From an uncultured Phaeodactylibacter sp. (GTDB lineage: Bacteria > Bacteroidota > Bacteroidia > Chitinophagales > Saprospiraceae): 7,228 nt of DNA. The stretch's first letter is position 1; each line of letters opens with the position of its first letter. The stretch is from NCBI GenBank assembly GCA_913062745.1, contig CAJXXJ010000182.1, positions 1-7,228 of the forward strand, written 5' to 3'. A program made the translations under genes and the position numbers. Positions 1 through 5,958 of this stretch are shown piece after piece. The notes under the pieces are model-generated. The model saw only the letters and a list, made by a program, of their open reading frames with translations, was not told where the DNA came from and did no database searches.

Positions 1-344
1 TAGAATTCAATGCCCTCTTCAAAGATGACGTAGATACTGGAAAAGCCAAACATGGAATTGCTGCGGATGCTCTTCACACCGGGTATGCCGAGCAGGGCGG
101 TAGTCAGCGGGTAGGTGATCTGATCCTCTACATCCTCCGGAGAGCGGCCGGGCCATTTGGTGAAGACGATCTGTTGGTTCTCGCCAATATCGGGTATGGC
201 GTCTACGGCTACCGGGTCGCGTGGCAGCTGTCTGATTCCAAAGTCAAAAGGTGCCGTAGCCAGCCCCCAGCCGATGAAGCCGAGCAGCAGCAGGTAAGCC
301 ACCAGTTTGTTGTCGAGGAAAAATTGGATAAAACGGTTCAGCAT
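1..344 (-). CDS. CusA/CzcA-family heavy-metal efflux RND transporter, N-terminal part (runs off left edge)
   Basis: Translation from the ATG at 344 gives 114 residues, open to the window edge. It opens with a short cytoplasmic stretch (MLNRFIQFFLDNK) and a hydrophobic first transmembrane helix at about residues 14-30. The RND porter-domain signature of the CusA/CzcA group follows: DAIPDI at 48-53, WPGRSPEDVEDQITYPL at about 64-80, and FGFSSIYVIFEEG near 100-111. Full family members are about 1000-1400 residues, so only about a tenth is present. Known role of the family: a proton-driven inner-membrane pump that, with a periplasmic adaptor and an outer-membrane channel, exports Cu/Ag or Co/Zn/Cd. 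The metal cannot be decided from this fragment because the diagnostic residues lie further in. A GGAAAG about 9 bases before the ATG could be a weak ribosome site. It lies 153 bp downstream of the HYC_CC_PP gene on the same strand, so co-expression is plausible. Confidence 0.93.
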   Translation of the reverse strand, partial: MLNRFIQFFLDNKLVAYLLLLGFIGWGLATAPFDFGIRQLPRDPVAVDAIPDIGENQQIVFTKWPGRSPEDVEDQITYPLTTALLGIPGVKSIRSNSMFGFSSIYVIFEEGIEF

Positions 345-497
345 GGAAGGTAACTTTCCGGTACACAATAGGCATATAGCCTTTGTAAAATAGAGAGTTT
401 ACACCATTAGCGCTTACGCAAAAAGCAGTCTAAGCACCGGATTGGTGACAAGCTCACGCGCCACTGAGCAATCGTCAGCAGCCGGGAAAGCCATTTT
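345..497. other. Intergenic region between HYC_CC_PP gene and efflux pump gene
   Basis: These 153 noncoding bases separate two same-strand genes. One weak hairpin is visible: GCTCA at 452-456 pairs with TGAGC at 465-469, and an outer GAC/GTC at 447-449 and 474-476 extends it after an internal loop. No T-run follows, so it is not a convincing terminator. I found no good match to the Bacteroidota -33/-7 promoter pair, and no RNA gene. Confidence 0.4.
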
Positions 498-956
498 TTA
501 TAACAGGAAGGATTGGGTCAGGACAGGGATATCCCTGGGTATGAGGGGCGGTTTGTAGTTGAGATAGGGAGCAGGTGAATCAGTGCATGCTTCAGCGGGC
601 AGCAGGCTAACGGCATAAGCAAACAGGAAGTACTGCAGGCTTGGATTCAGCTCCAACTCCGTTGCAGTTTGCATTTGTCGGTCGTGATCTGCTTCTACCA
701 GCACGGTATGGTTGTCGCAACAGTTGGATTTTTCCAGTGCCGCTTCGCCCTTTTCTGCCATCAACTTCCGGTGGTGGGGGCAGGTGATTTTGGCGGCAGC
801 CTGCTCGTGGCAGCTCGGCGCTTTGCCCCAGAAACTGATGGATTTCAGCTCGCCTTTGCAGAAATGCATATCTACCGCAAAGCTCACCGAGGAGGTAAGG
901 AGCAGGATCGCCATGAGTAGGGCGATGGGGCGGTATGTTTGTTGTGCTTGGAGCAT
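498..956 (-). CDS. HYC_CC_PP family protein, secreted Cys/His-rich, metal-efflux associated
   Basis: A small protein of 152 residues with an N-terminal signal peptide or anchor (hydrophobic residues 11-27, IALLMAILLLTSSVSFA). The conserved motifs that name this Bacteroidota family are present in order: HFC at 31-33, a CC pair at 79-80, and PP at 136-137 within YKPPLIPRDIPVLTQSFLL at the C-terminus. Further cysteines at 49, 59 and 124 and many histidines (50, 61, 62, 83, 91) make periplasmic or membrane-associated metal binding plausible, but no biochemical function is established that I know of. A hydrophobic patch at about 106-120 may touch the membrane. Family members commonly sit beside CusA/CzcA pumps and TonB receptors, and here the pump gene follows on the same strand. 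The ATG at 956 is used; an internal ATG at codon 15 (914) would shorten the signal peptide. Neither start has a clear Shine-Dalgarno, as is usual in this phylum. Confidence 0.85.
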   Translation of the reverse strand: MLQAQQTYRPIALLMAILLLTSSVSFAVDMHFCKGELKSISFWGKAPSCHEQAAAKITCPHHRKLMAEKGEAALEKSNCCDNHTVLVEADHDRQMQTATELELNPSLQYFLFAYAVSLLPAEACTDSPAPYLNYKPPLIPRDIPVLTQSFLL

Positions 957-1164
957 TTGCTGTCGGTGAATATACAGCTTTTGAATTACAAATGTTTGCT
1001 GGGGCAGAAAATTAAAATGAGTAGCGAAGGCGTACTGTATAAGGATTTTTCAGGAATCAACCAGATAAGCGACCCGGTTTTGAAAGTTCCTCCCCCTGCC
1101 CCCTCCCGGAGAAGGAAAGTTGTTGCGCTTGGGCTGGGGAGACTGTTCACTAAACGCCAGCGGT
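957..1164. other. Noncoding region upstream of HYC_CC_PP gene, up to the insertion sequence
   Basis: This 208-base stretch presumably carries the promoter of the minus-strand HYC_CC_PP/efflux genes, but I see no complete -33/-7 pair. The only structured element is a C-rich block at 1089-1107 flanked by short complementary arms (TTCCT near 1087 and AGGAA near 1112). Plus-strand reading frames here have no family resemblance and look accidental. Confidence 0.4.
1089..1107. repeat. C-rich (G-rich on minus strand) intergenic block
   Basis: The plus strand reads CCTCCCCCTGCCCCCTCCC, so the minus strand carries runs of 3, 5, 5 and 2 guanines. Similar C-rich blocks of the CCCCCTGCCCCCTCC type recur between genes in Bacteroidota genomes, from general familiarity. 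Short complementary arms TTCCT and AGGAA bracket it, so a stem with a C-rich loop is possible. With only two G in the last run, a four-tract quadruplex would have to use two-tetrad stacking. Confidence 0.4.
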
Positions 1165-1189
1165 AGTGTTCAAAAATGTGTGTCTCTAA
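1165..1189. repeat. Left terminal inverted repeat of the IS256-family element
   Basis: It begins AGTGTTCAAAAATGTGTGTC and matches the reverse complement of 2571-2595 at 22 of 25 positions. The mismatches are at repeat positions 7, 9 and 23. Similarity decays inward of TCTC, which sets the repeat length. Confidence 0.85.
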
Positions 1190-1216
1190 GTTTAATAATT
1201 GATTCTGCTCTTTTTT

Positions 1217-1284
1217 AGAGCCCGTTCATCAGCCTTCGGCTTTCGGCCTACGGCCTTCAAGCCTCCGGCTGATGAACGGGCTCT
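1217..1284. repeat. Long hairpin (18-bp perfect outer stem) downstream of the transposase gene
   Basis: The arms at 1217-1234 (AGAGCCCGTTCATCAGCC) and 1267-1284 are exact reverse complements over 18 bp. Inside, GGCTT (1238-1242) pairs with AAGCC (1259-1263), and GGCC (1245-1248) pairs with GGCC (1252-1255) around a TAC loop. That gives 27 base pairs in 68 nt. It sits 12 bases past the transposase stop, in the 3' untranslated part of the minus-strand mRNA. The six T at 1211-1216 lie on the wrong side for a standard terminator: reading the minus strand, the stem is followed by A, not U. An alternative small stem (GCTCT 1207-1211 with AGAGC 1217-1221) would compete with its base. The role is unknown; mRNA 3'-end protection, an insulator, or a structured transposition site are possibilities. 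Confidence 0.85.
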
Positions 1285-1296
1285 GCGGCGGCTTCT

Positions 1297-2550
1297 TTAA
1301 GCCTCCACCCTGGAGCTGTAGCGTTCGCCATACAGCTCCATCAGCTCCTGTTGTATTTTTGTCCATTTGTAGACTTTCCGGTTCCAGGACTTGCTGTTGC
1401 GCATCAGGCTCAGGTACAGCTGTTTCATTAACGCTTTATCTGTGCACCACGCTCCTTTTGTCTTCGTGACTTTGCGCATTTGGCGGTGGACATTCTCTAC
1501 TGCGTTCGTAGTATAAACCATGCGCCTAATCTCCGGGCCAAAATCAAGGAAAGCCGTCAGCTCCAGCCAGTTGTCGCGCCACTTTTTGCCGATATGCGCA
1601 TAGCGCTTGCCCCATTTGTCCTCGAAGGCCTCCAACGCTTGCAGGGCCGACCGCTCGTCGCTGGCCTGATATACCGTACGCAAATCCCGGACTACTGCTT
1701 TGCGGTCTTTGTCAGCTACCCCGATCAGGCTCGTGCGTATCTTATGGGCGATGCGGCGTTGAACAGTTGCCTGCGGATACACCCGGCTGATCGCCTCGCT
1801 GAAGCCGCTCAAGCCGTCTACAGCAAAGAAAAGCACATCTTCAACCCCCCGCCGCTTGAGGTCTTCGATATAAAGCGACCACTGGTGCGCGCCTTCGCTG
1901 GGGCCAATGTGGATGGCAAGGATGTCTCTGCTGCCCTGGGCGTCTACGCCATACACGGTGTAGACTGCTTTGGTGACTACCTGCCCCTCTTCACGGACTT
2001 TATAATGCACCGCATCCAAGTATACCAGCACATACATGCCGGCCAGAGGGCGCTGCTGCCATGCCAGGACGGTATCCCATACCCGGTCAGTCACCGCGCT
2101 GATTGCCCCTTTGCTTAACTGAGCGCCGAACATGTTTTCAAGATGCCGCCGTATGTCTTCCTGGCTGTTGCCCATCGCATACAGCTCCAGTATTTGGTCC
2201 TCAAAACCAGCTCCGACTTCCCGGCTCCACTTGCCCACCGTCTGGGGCGAAAAGTCGCCCCGGCGCTCCCGGCTCGTATGTATCTCAATATCCCCAACAT
2301 CGGTGCGAACCTTTTTTTTGCGCCCCTTGCCATTACGCTTGTTCGATATGTCGGCTGCCTTTTGCTCTTGAAGGTGGTGGTCCAGTTCCCCCTCCAGCGA
2401 GGCCTCTACCAAGTGCTTGACCAGATCTTTCAAGATTCCTCCTTTACCAAATAACGGCCGGCCGGACTGCAGCCCTTCGACAGCAGATTCCTCAAACGAC
2501 TTGAAGTCGAAGCCCTCGCTTGGACCCTGGTTTGTGTCTTTTTCTTTCAT
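1297..2550 (-). CDS. IS256-family (Mutator-like) DDE transposase
   Basis: This enzyme cuts and joins DNA at the element's ends. From the ATG at 2550 it is 417 residues, normal for the family. An N-terminal helical DNA-binding part (about 1-165) carries a basic KRNGKGRKKK patch. The RNase-H-like catalytic core follows: D179 in YLDAVHYK, D245 in FAVDGLSGF and E352 in TTNAVENVHRQMRK form the DDE triad. The C-terminal TKTKGAW and LYLSLMRNS segments are also typical. At residues 264-269 the motif reads QRRIAH, where the family normally has QRCxxH; the cysteine is Arg266, one C-to-T change away from Cys (CGC/TGC). A GTG at 2580 would add ten residues but lies inside the right terminal repeat, so I prefer ATG 2550. 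The frame is otherwise intact. Activity is uncertain because of the Cys replacement. Confidence 0.92.
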   Translation of the reverse strand: MKEKDTNQGPSEGFDFKSFEESAVEGLQSGRPLFGKGGILKDLVKHLVEASLEGELDHHLQEQKAADISNKRNGKGRKKKVRTDVGDIEIHTSRERRGDFSPQTVGKWSREVGAGFEDQILELYAMGNSQEDIRRHLENMFGAQLSKGAISAVTDRVWDTVLAWQQRPLAGMYVLVYLDAVHYKVREEGQVVTKAVYTVYGVDAQGSRDILAIHIGPSEGAHQWSLYIEDLKRRGVEDVLFFAVDGLSGFSEAISRVYPQATVQRRIAHKIRTSLIGVADKDRKAVVRDLRTVYQASDERSALQALEAFEDKWGKRYAHIGKKWRDNWLELTAFLDFGPEIRRMVYTTNAVENVHRQMRKVTKTKGAWCTDKALMKQLYLSLMRNSKSWNRKVYKWTKIQQELMELYGERYSSRVEA

Positions 2551-2570
2551 CGCGCTAATCTCGTCTTTTT

Positions 2571-2595
2571 TTCGAGACACACATTTCTAAACACT
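2571..2595. repeat. Right terminal inverted repeat of the IS256-family element
   Basis: Its outer edge reads CTAAACACT on the plus strand, and it matches the left end at 22 of 25 positions as an inverted repeat. The outer 22 bases at 2577-2598 are nearly repeated (20 of 22) in direct orientation at 2671-2692. Confidence 0.85.
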
Positions 2596-2639
2596 CTCGT
2601 GCCAGCCGGAAATAGGTCATGTCTAACCCATTGGTAGTT

Positions 2640-2666
2640 AATCTCTGCGTCCTCCGCGCCTCTGTG
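2640..2666. repeat. Degenerate 9-mer intergenic repeat (CGCAGAGGA-type)
   Basis: On the minus strand this reads as three degenerate tandem units: CACAGAGGC, GCGGAGGAC and GCAGAGATT. Short blocks of this CGCAGAGGA type are familiar between genes in Bacteroidota, cyanobacteria and other environmental bacteria, from general recollection. Their function is not known to me. It sits between the IS right end and a second copy of that end. Confidence 0.5.
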
Positions 2667-2670
2667 TGCC

Positions 2671-2692
2671 ACACACGTTTATAAACACTCTC
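2671..2692. repeat. Second, solitary copy of the IS right-end sequence
   Basis: These 22 bases (ACACACGTTTATAAACACTCTC) match 2577-2598 at 20 of 22 positions in the same orientation, 94 bp away. The differences are at 2677 and 2681. No transposase remnant is attached to this copy. It may be a solo end left by a related element, or part of a duplicated end region. Confidence 0.65.
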
Positions 2693-2734
2693 AGAGAGCC
2701 AGGTAGAATTTCCCCAATTTTTTGCAAGCTTCCC

Positions 2735-2742
2735 TACATTTG
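2735..2742 (+). promoter_or_regulatory. Possible -7 promoter box for the rRNA methyltransferase gene
   Basis: TACATTTG is a perfect match to the Bacteroidota primary-sigma -7 consensus TAnnTTTG. Transcription would start about 7-10 bases later, leaving a leader of only about 10 nt before the ATG at 2760. The upstream TTG at 2722-2724 is too close (10 bases rather than about 19), so the -33 element is missing or degenerate. Confidence 0.4.
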
Positions 2743-2759
2743 CCTAACCTTACGCGGAT

Positions 2760-3989
2760 ATGAATACACCTTTCGAAAACTTACCGGCCCCGCCCGCCCG
2801 CCGCCTGGCGGTCAAAGTAAAGCCAGCCGCAGAGCGCGCCCTGCGTAATGAGCACCCCTGGATATACGACGAAGCGATTGTCAGCCAGAATGCAGAGGGG
2901 GCAGCCGGGAGCCTTGCCATTATTTTTGACCGAAAGAAGGATAAGTTTTTGGCGGCCGGCCTGTACGACCCCCATTCGCCTATCCGTATCAAGGTGCTTC
3001 AGTTTCATAAGCCAGCGGTCATTGATGCGCGCTGGATGGCGGGCAAAATTGAACAGGCGTTCGAGCGCCGGCGGCCGCTGCTGGAAACGGAGACCAACAG
3101 TTACCGCTTGCTCTACGGGGAGAATGACGGTCTTCCGGGCCTGGTGGCAGATGTGTACGATCAGGTGCTGGTGCTCAAGCTTTACTCATTCATCTGGCTG
3201 CCCTATCTGCGGGATGTGCTGATGCCGGCTTTACGCGTAAGCCGATGTAGTGTGGCGGTACTCCGCCTGAGCCGTTTGCTGCAGCAGCGCCCCAAAGAGC
3301 TATTCGGCTTGCAGGACGGGCAGGTGTTGTACGGTGAGCTGGCCGACAGCCGGGTGGTATTTCGGGAACATGGCATCCGCTTTAGCGCCGATGTGGTGCA
3401 CGGGCACAAGACCGGCTACTTTCTGGACCACCGGCACAACCGGAAGCGAGTGGGAGAAATGGCGCAGGGAAAAAAGGTGCTTGATGTGTTTGCGTACGCC
3501 GGTGGCTTTTCTGTGCATGCCCTGGCCGGCGGTGCCCGGGAGGTAGTCAGCCTCGATATCAGTGAGCAGGCGCTGGAAATGGCGAAGCACAACGCAGCGC
3601 TGAATGAAGTGTCGGGCACGCACCGAACCCTGCCCGGCGATGCCTTTGAGCAGATGGAAGAACTGAAGAAGAGTGGGGAACAATTCGATATCGTAGTGGT
3701 GGATCCCCCCTCTTTTGCCAAAAGGGGAAGCGAACAGGAACGCGCGCTGCAGGCTTACCAAAGGCTTGCTGTGCTGGCTGCCCCTTTGGTGGCTCCGGGC
3801 GGGATGCTGCTGATGGCTTCCTGCTCTAGCCGGGTGCCGGCCCCGCTGTTTTTTGAGAAGGTGCTGCACAGTTTGCCAACTGGCCATCACTTTACCGAGG
3901 AGGATCGTACGGAGCACGATATCGACCATCCCATCGGTTTCCCGGAAGGGGCTTACCTCAAAGCGATCTACTTGCGTAAAGCAAAATAA
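2760..3989 (+). CDS. rlmI: Class I SAM-dependent 23S rRNA cytosine methyltransferase, RlmI-like
   Basis: The protein has 409 residues, close to E. coli RlmI (396), which makes m5C1962 in 23S rRNA. An N-terminal PUA-type RNA-binding domain (about 15-95) includes EHPWIYDEAI. A linker domain with the family signature YRLLYGENDGLPGLVADVYD follows at 115-134. The Rossmann methyltransferase domain starts at HGHKTGYFLDHRHNR (214-228). It has the SAM-binding motif LDVFAYAGGF (241-250), the acidic ribose-binding D266 at the end of the second strand, motif IV DPPSF (315-319), and C355 in MASCSSR, the expected catalytic cysteine. The C-terminus DHPIGFPEGAYLKAIYL is typical of the family. The ATG at 2760 is the first in frame and has no clear Shine-Dalgarno. 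The gene stands alone on this strand and converges with the CocE-like gene. The exact target base is inferred by family; close relatives can modify other positions. Confidence 0.9.
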   Translation: MNTPFENLPAPPARRLAVKVKPAAERALRNEHPWIYDEAIVSQNAEGAAGSLAIIFDRKKDKFLAAGLYDPHSPIRIKVLQFHKPAVIDARWMAGKIEQAFERRRPLLETETNSYRLLYGENDGLPGLVADVYDQVLVLKLYSFIWLPYLRDVLMPALRVSRCSVAVLRLSRLLQQRPKELFGLQDGQVLYGELADSRVVFREHGIRFSADVVHGHKTGYFLDHRHNRKRVGEMAQGKKVLDVFAYAGGFSVHALAGGAREVVSLDISEQALEMAKHNAALNEVSGTHRTLPGDAFEQMEELKKSGEQFDIVVVDPPSFAKRGSEQERALQAYQRLAVLAAPLVAPGGMLLMASCSSRVPAPLFFEKVLHSLPTGHHFTEEDRTEHDIDHPIGFPEGAYLKAIYLRKAK

Positions 3990-4022
3990 CAGCCGGCCAC
4001 CGGAAAGGCAGCCGGCTGTTAT
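3986..4022 (-). terminator. Hairpin terminator between convergent genes
   Basis: A perfect 12-bp stem (3986-3997 ATAACAGCCGGC with 4011-4022) encloses a 13-nt loop. The left arm includes the TAA stop codon of the methyltransferase gene, and the right arm ends 4 bases before the hydrolase stop. Reading the minus strand, the stem is followed by a T-rich TTTTGCTTT, so it fits a terminator for the CocE-like gene best. On the plus strand no U-tract follows, so any termination of the methyltransferase transcript would be weaker. Confidence 0.7.
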
Positions 4023-4025
4023 GGC

Positions 4026-5909
4026 TTATCGCTTAACGATTGGCAGCCGGATCTGAGAGGGATACTCTTTGGAGTGGTGTACCTTGTTGTGCGCTTTAAC
4101 GCCCTCCGTCTCATCCCAGTTGTTGCCTCCGGTATTGAGGTTGCGGGTGAAGCGGGGGAAGTTGCTGCTCGACACCTCGATGCGGATGCGGTGCCCTTTC
4201 CCGAAGTAGTTACTGGTTGACATAGGCGTCAGCTCCACTTCGTATACCTCGCCTTCTTCCATAAAGACCTCCTTGTCGTAGCCTTCGCGGTAACGCACCC
4301 GCTGTATGGTTTCATCCAGATTGTAGGCCCGCCCGTCCGGGTATACATCGAGCAGCTTGATGGTAAAGTCGGTGTCTTTCGCATCCGAGGAAACGTAAAG
4401 CGTTGTCTCGATAAAGCCGCTGACCTCTACGCCTTCCGGCAGCGGTTCGGTGGTGTACACCAAAATGTCATTGCGGGCTTCCATCTCCTGCTGGTCAAAG
4501 GAGCCGCCCTGAATTGCGCCGCCGGTACAGCAAACGTTGCCGCCGTAGCTGGGCACGGGGTTCATCGGGTCGTAGGTGAAAGCGTCCGGTTTGTCCGTGG
4601 CGTCCGGCATATCGGTAGTCAGCTGGCCGTCGCCGAATACACTATTCGCACTTCCCTCGCTGTCGAGGTAGAACGTGGTTATTTCAGCGGCCTGTGGAGG
4701 CCAGGTTTCCGCAGTTTGCCACTCATTGCTGCCCATAGTGTAGTAGCGCACGCGCGGCATGTCGGAAGGATCTTCGCTTTCGTCGCCCTTCAGCCAGTAG
4801 TCGAACCAGCCGTAAATCAGCTCATCGTAGTTGAGGCGGGCATCGCCTACGCTGCGTTCGCCCACAATGGTGTTTTCAGTAGCCCGGGTGTACGCGCAGT
4901 GCAGCACCGGCGCGATGACGAGGTACTGGTCGTCGCCCACTTCCGGATTTTCGCGCAGGTGGTTGAAAAGCGCGAGGTTAGGGCTGATCGATACGTCGTA
5001 CCAGGAGGTGAACCAGAAGCTCGGCACTCCGAAGCCCATATCATCGTGGTACAGGCCTCCCTCAAACCAGGCCGGGTCATTTGGCTTGCGTTGGATCATT
5101 TCGCTGTAGATGCCGCGCGGGCCGTCTACATTTTCGATAATGTCTTTCACCGGCAGGTGCTTAAAGGCTTCCTTCCAGTCGACGTCAGGTGCATCCGGGA
5201 CCAGGTCGAAGAAGCGGGACATGCGGATGAGCTCTTCCTGCGTGGCATCCTTGGGGAAGGTAGGGCGGATGCGGCCGTTTTGTACCCAGTACAGCCAGGA
5301 GGTAAACAGCATCTGCTGTGCCCCTCCGCGGTACCAGTTGCCTTGTTCGTAGTACTCGCCCACGGTGCCAATGCCGGCGCCGAAGCCCTGCGGCACCATA
5401 GCAGCGTGAGAGGGGTGGTCGAGGGCAGCTACCGCCATTTGCCACTCTGCGGTGGAGGAGCAGCCCAGCGTACCGATTTTGCCATTGCACCACTCCTGCT
5501 CTGCCATCCAGCTGAAGGCATCGTAGCCGTCGGTAATGGGTACACCCAAAATGTCCCACTCCCCCTCGGAGAAGTAGCGGCCGCGTTCGTTTTGCACCAC
5601 GTAGGCGTAGCCGCGCTTGACGGCTTCCATCGCGCGCTGTAGTTGCCGCTTGTTGAGCTCGCCCTCGCTGTAGAGGTTGAAGTTGTAAGGCGTTTTGGAG
5701 AAAATGACGGGCACCGGCTCATCCGTTTTGGGCCGGTAAATGTCGGTAGCCAGGCGGATGCCATCGCGCATGGGCATCATAACTTTTTGCTCAACGACGG
5801 CAATTTCCTGCATCTCTGCCCAGATGGCTTCGGCTTCCTGGCTGATCAGGCTAAAGGGTAGCAGTAGCAGCCCCATTAACAATGGAGTAAATAACTTTTT
5901 CTTTGACAT
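4026..5909 (-). CDS. Secreted CocE/NonD family alpha/beta hydrolase (S15 peptidase-like)
   Basis: From the ATG at 5909 it has 627 residues, normal for the family. This start was chosen because it gives a clean signal peptide (MSKKK, then hydrophobic 6-22, LISQEAEA) and has AGGA 5 bases upstream. A longer frame begins at 5966 but would bury the signal peptide and overlap the HAD gene. The alpha/beta-hydrolase domain (about 35-370) has the N-terminal family signature [14 protein letters not shown] at 47-60. The likely triad is S151 (GCSS), D305 (TSWYD) and H337 (APVLH). The C-terminal jelly-roll domain (about 400-627) carries [12 protein letters not shown] and [16 protein letters not shown]. 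Family members cleave X-Pro peptides, cocaine esters or acylated beta-lactams. The substrate here is unknown and the action is probably periplasmic or extracellular. The nucleophile elbow GCSSTAEWQ lacks the usual GxSYxG tyrosine and second glycine. Confidence 0.92.
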   Translation of the reverse strand: MSKKKLFTPLLMGLLLLPFSLISQEAEAIWAEMQEIAVVEQKVMMPMRDGIRLATDIYRPKTDEPVPVIFSKTPYNFNLYSEGELNKRQLQRAMEAVKRGYAYVVQNERGRYFSEGEWDILGVPITDGYDAFSWMAEQEWCNGKIGTLGCSSTAEWQMAVAALDHPSHAAMVPQGFGAGIGTVGEYYEQGNWYRGGAQQMLFTSWLYWVQNGRIRPTFPKDATQEELIRMSRFFDLVPDAPDVDWKEAFKHLPVKDIIENVDGPRGIYSEMIQRKPNDPAWFEGGLYHDDMGFGVPSFWFTSWYDVSISPNLALFNHLRENPEVGDDQYLVIAPVLHCAYTRATENTIVGERSVGDARLNYDELIYGWFDYWLKGDESEDPSDMPRVRYYTMGSNEWQTAETWPPQAAEITTFYLDSEGSANSVFGDGQLTTDMPDATDKPDAFTYDPMNPVPSYGGNVCCTGGAIQGGSFDQQEMEARNDILVYTTEPLPEGVEVSGFIETTLYVSSDAKDTDFTIKLLDVYPDGRAYNLDETIQRVRYREGYDKEVFMEEGEVYEVELTPMSTSNYFGKGHRIRIEVSSSNFPRFTRNLNTGGNNWDETEGVKAHNKVHHSKEYPSQIRLPIVKR

Positions 5910-5958
5910 ACTAATCCTGTTGGTTAAAAATTTGCGGACAGGAAGGTAAGGAAAAACC

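Larger units (their letters stand above)
1165..2595 (-). mobile_element. IS256-family insertion sequence
   Basis: The element is about 1.43 kb, typical for the family, bounded by imperfect 25-bp terminal inverted repeats at 1165-1189 and 2571-2595 (22 of 25 positions match). It holds one transposase gene on the minus strand. Between the left end and the transposase stop lies a 68-nt hairpin. The family usually leaves an 8-9 bp target duplication. None is visible: the left flank reads CCAGCGGT and the right flank CTCGTGCC, and shifting the ends by a base or two does not help. Either an end has been altered by recombination or deletion, or the insertion is old. It lies between the efflux locus and the rRNA methyltransferase gene and interrupts no recognisable gene. 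Confidence 0.88.

Noticed and set aside
939..1166. 75-codon plus-strand frame between the HYC_CC_PP gene and the IS
   Set aside because: It has low-complexity translation through the C-rich block, overlaps the opposite-strand start of the HYC_CC_PP gene, and resembles no family.
1211..1284. Rho-independent terminator made of the long hairpin and the T6 run
   Set aside because: The T-run precedes the stem on the plus strand and becomes an A-run after the stem on the minus strand, so neither direction gives stem followed by U-tract.
1480..2118. 212-codon plus-strand frame opposite the transposase
   Set aside because: It is antisense to a clear DDE transposase with all catalytic residues, and its translation resembles no family.
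1155..2610. GCCAGCGG near 1156 and GCCAGCCGG near 2601 as a target-site duplication
   Set aside because: The two are not identical, and the right-hand one lies several bases away from the inverted-repeat edge, so they cannot be the duplicated target.
3300..3929. 209-codon minus-strand frame inside the rRNA methyltransferase gene
   Set aside because: It is antisense to conserved SAM-binding and DPPSF motifs and has no recognisable content.
4716..5642. 308-codon open frame on the plus strand
   Set aside because: It lies opposite the CocE-like hydrolase, whose minus-strand translation has full domain signatures. The plus-strand protein has no recognisable motifs and is a by-product of codon bias.
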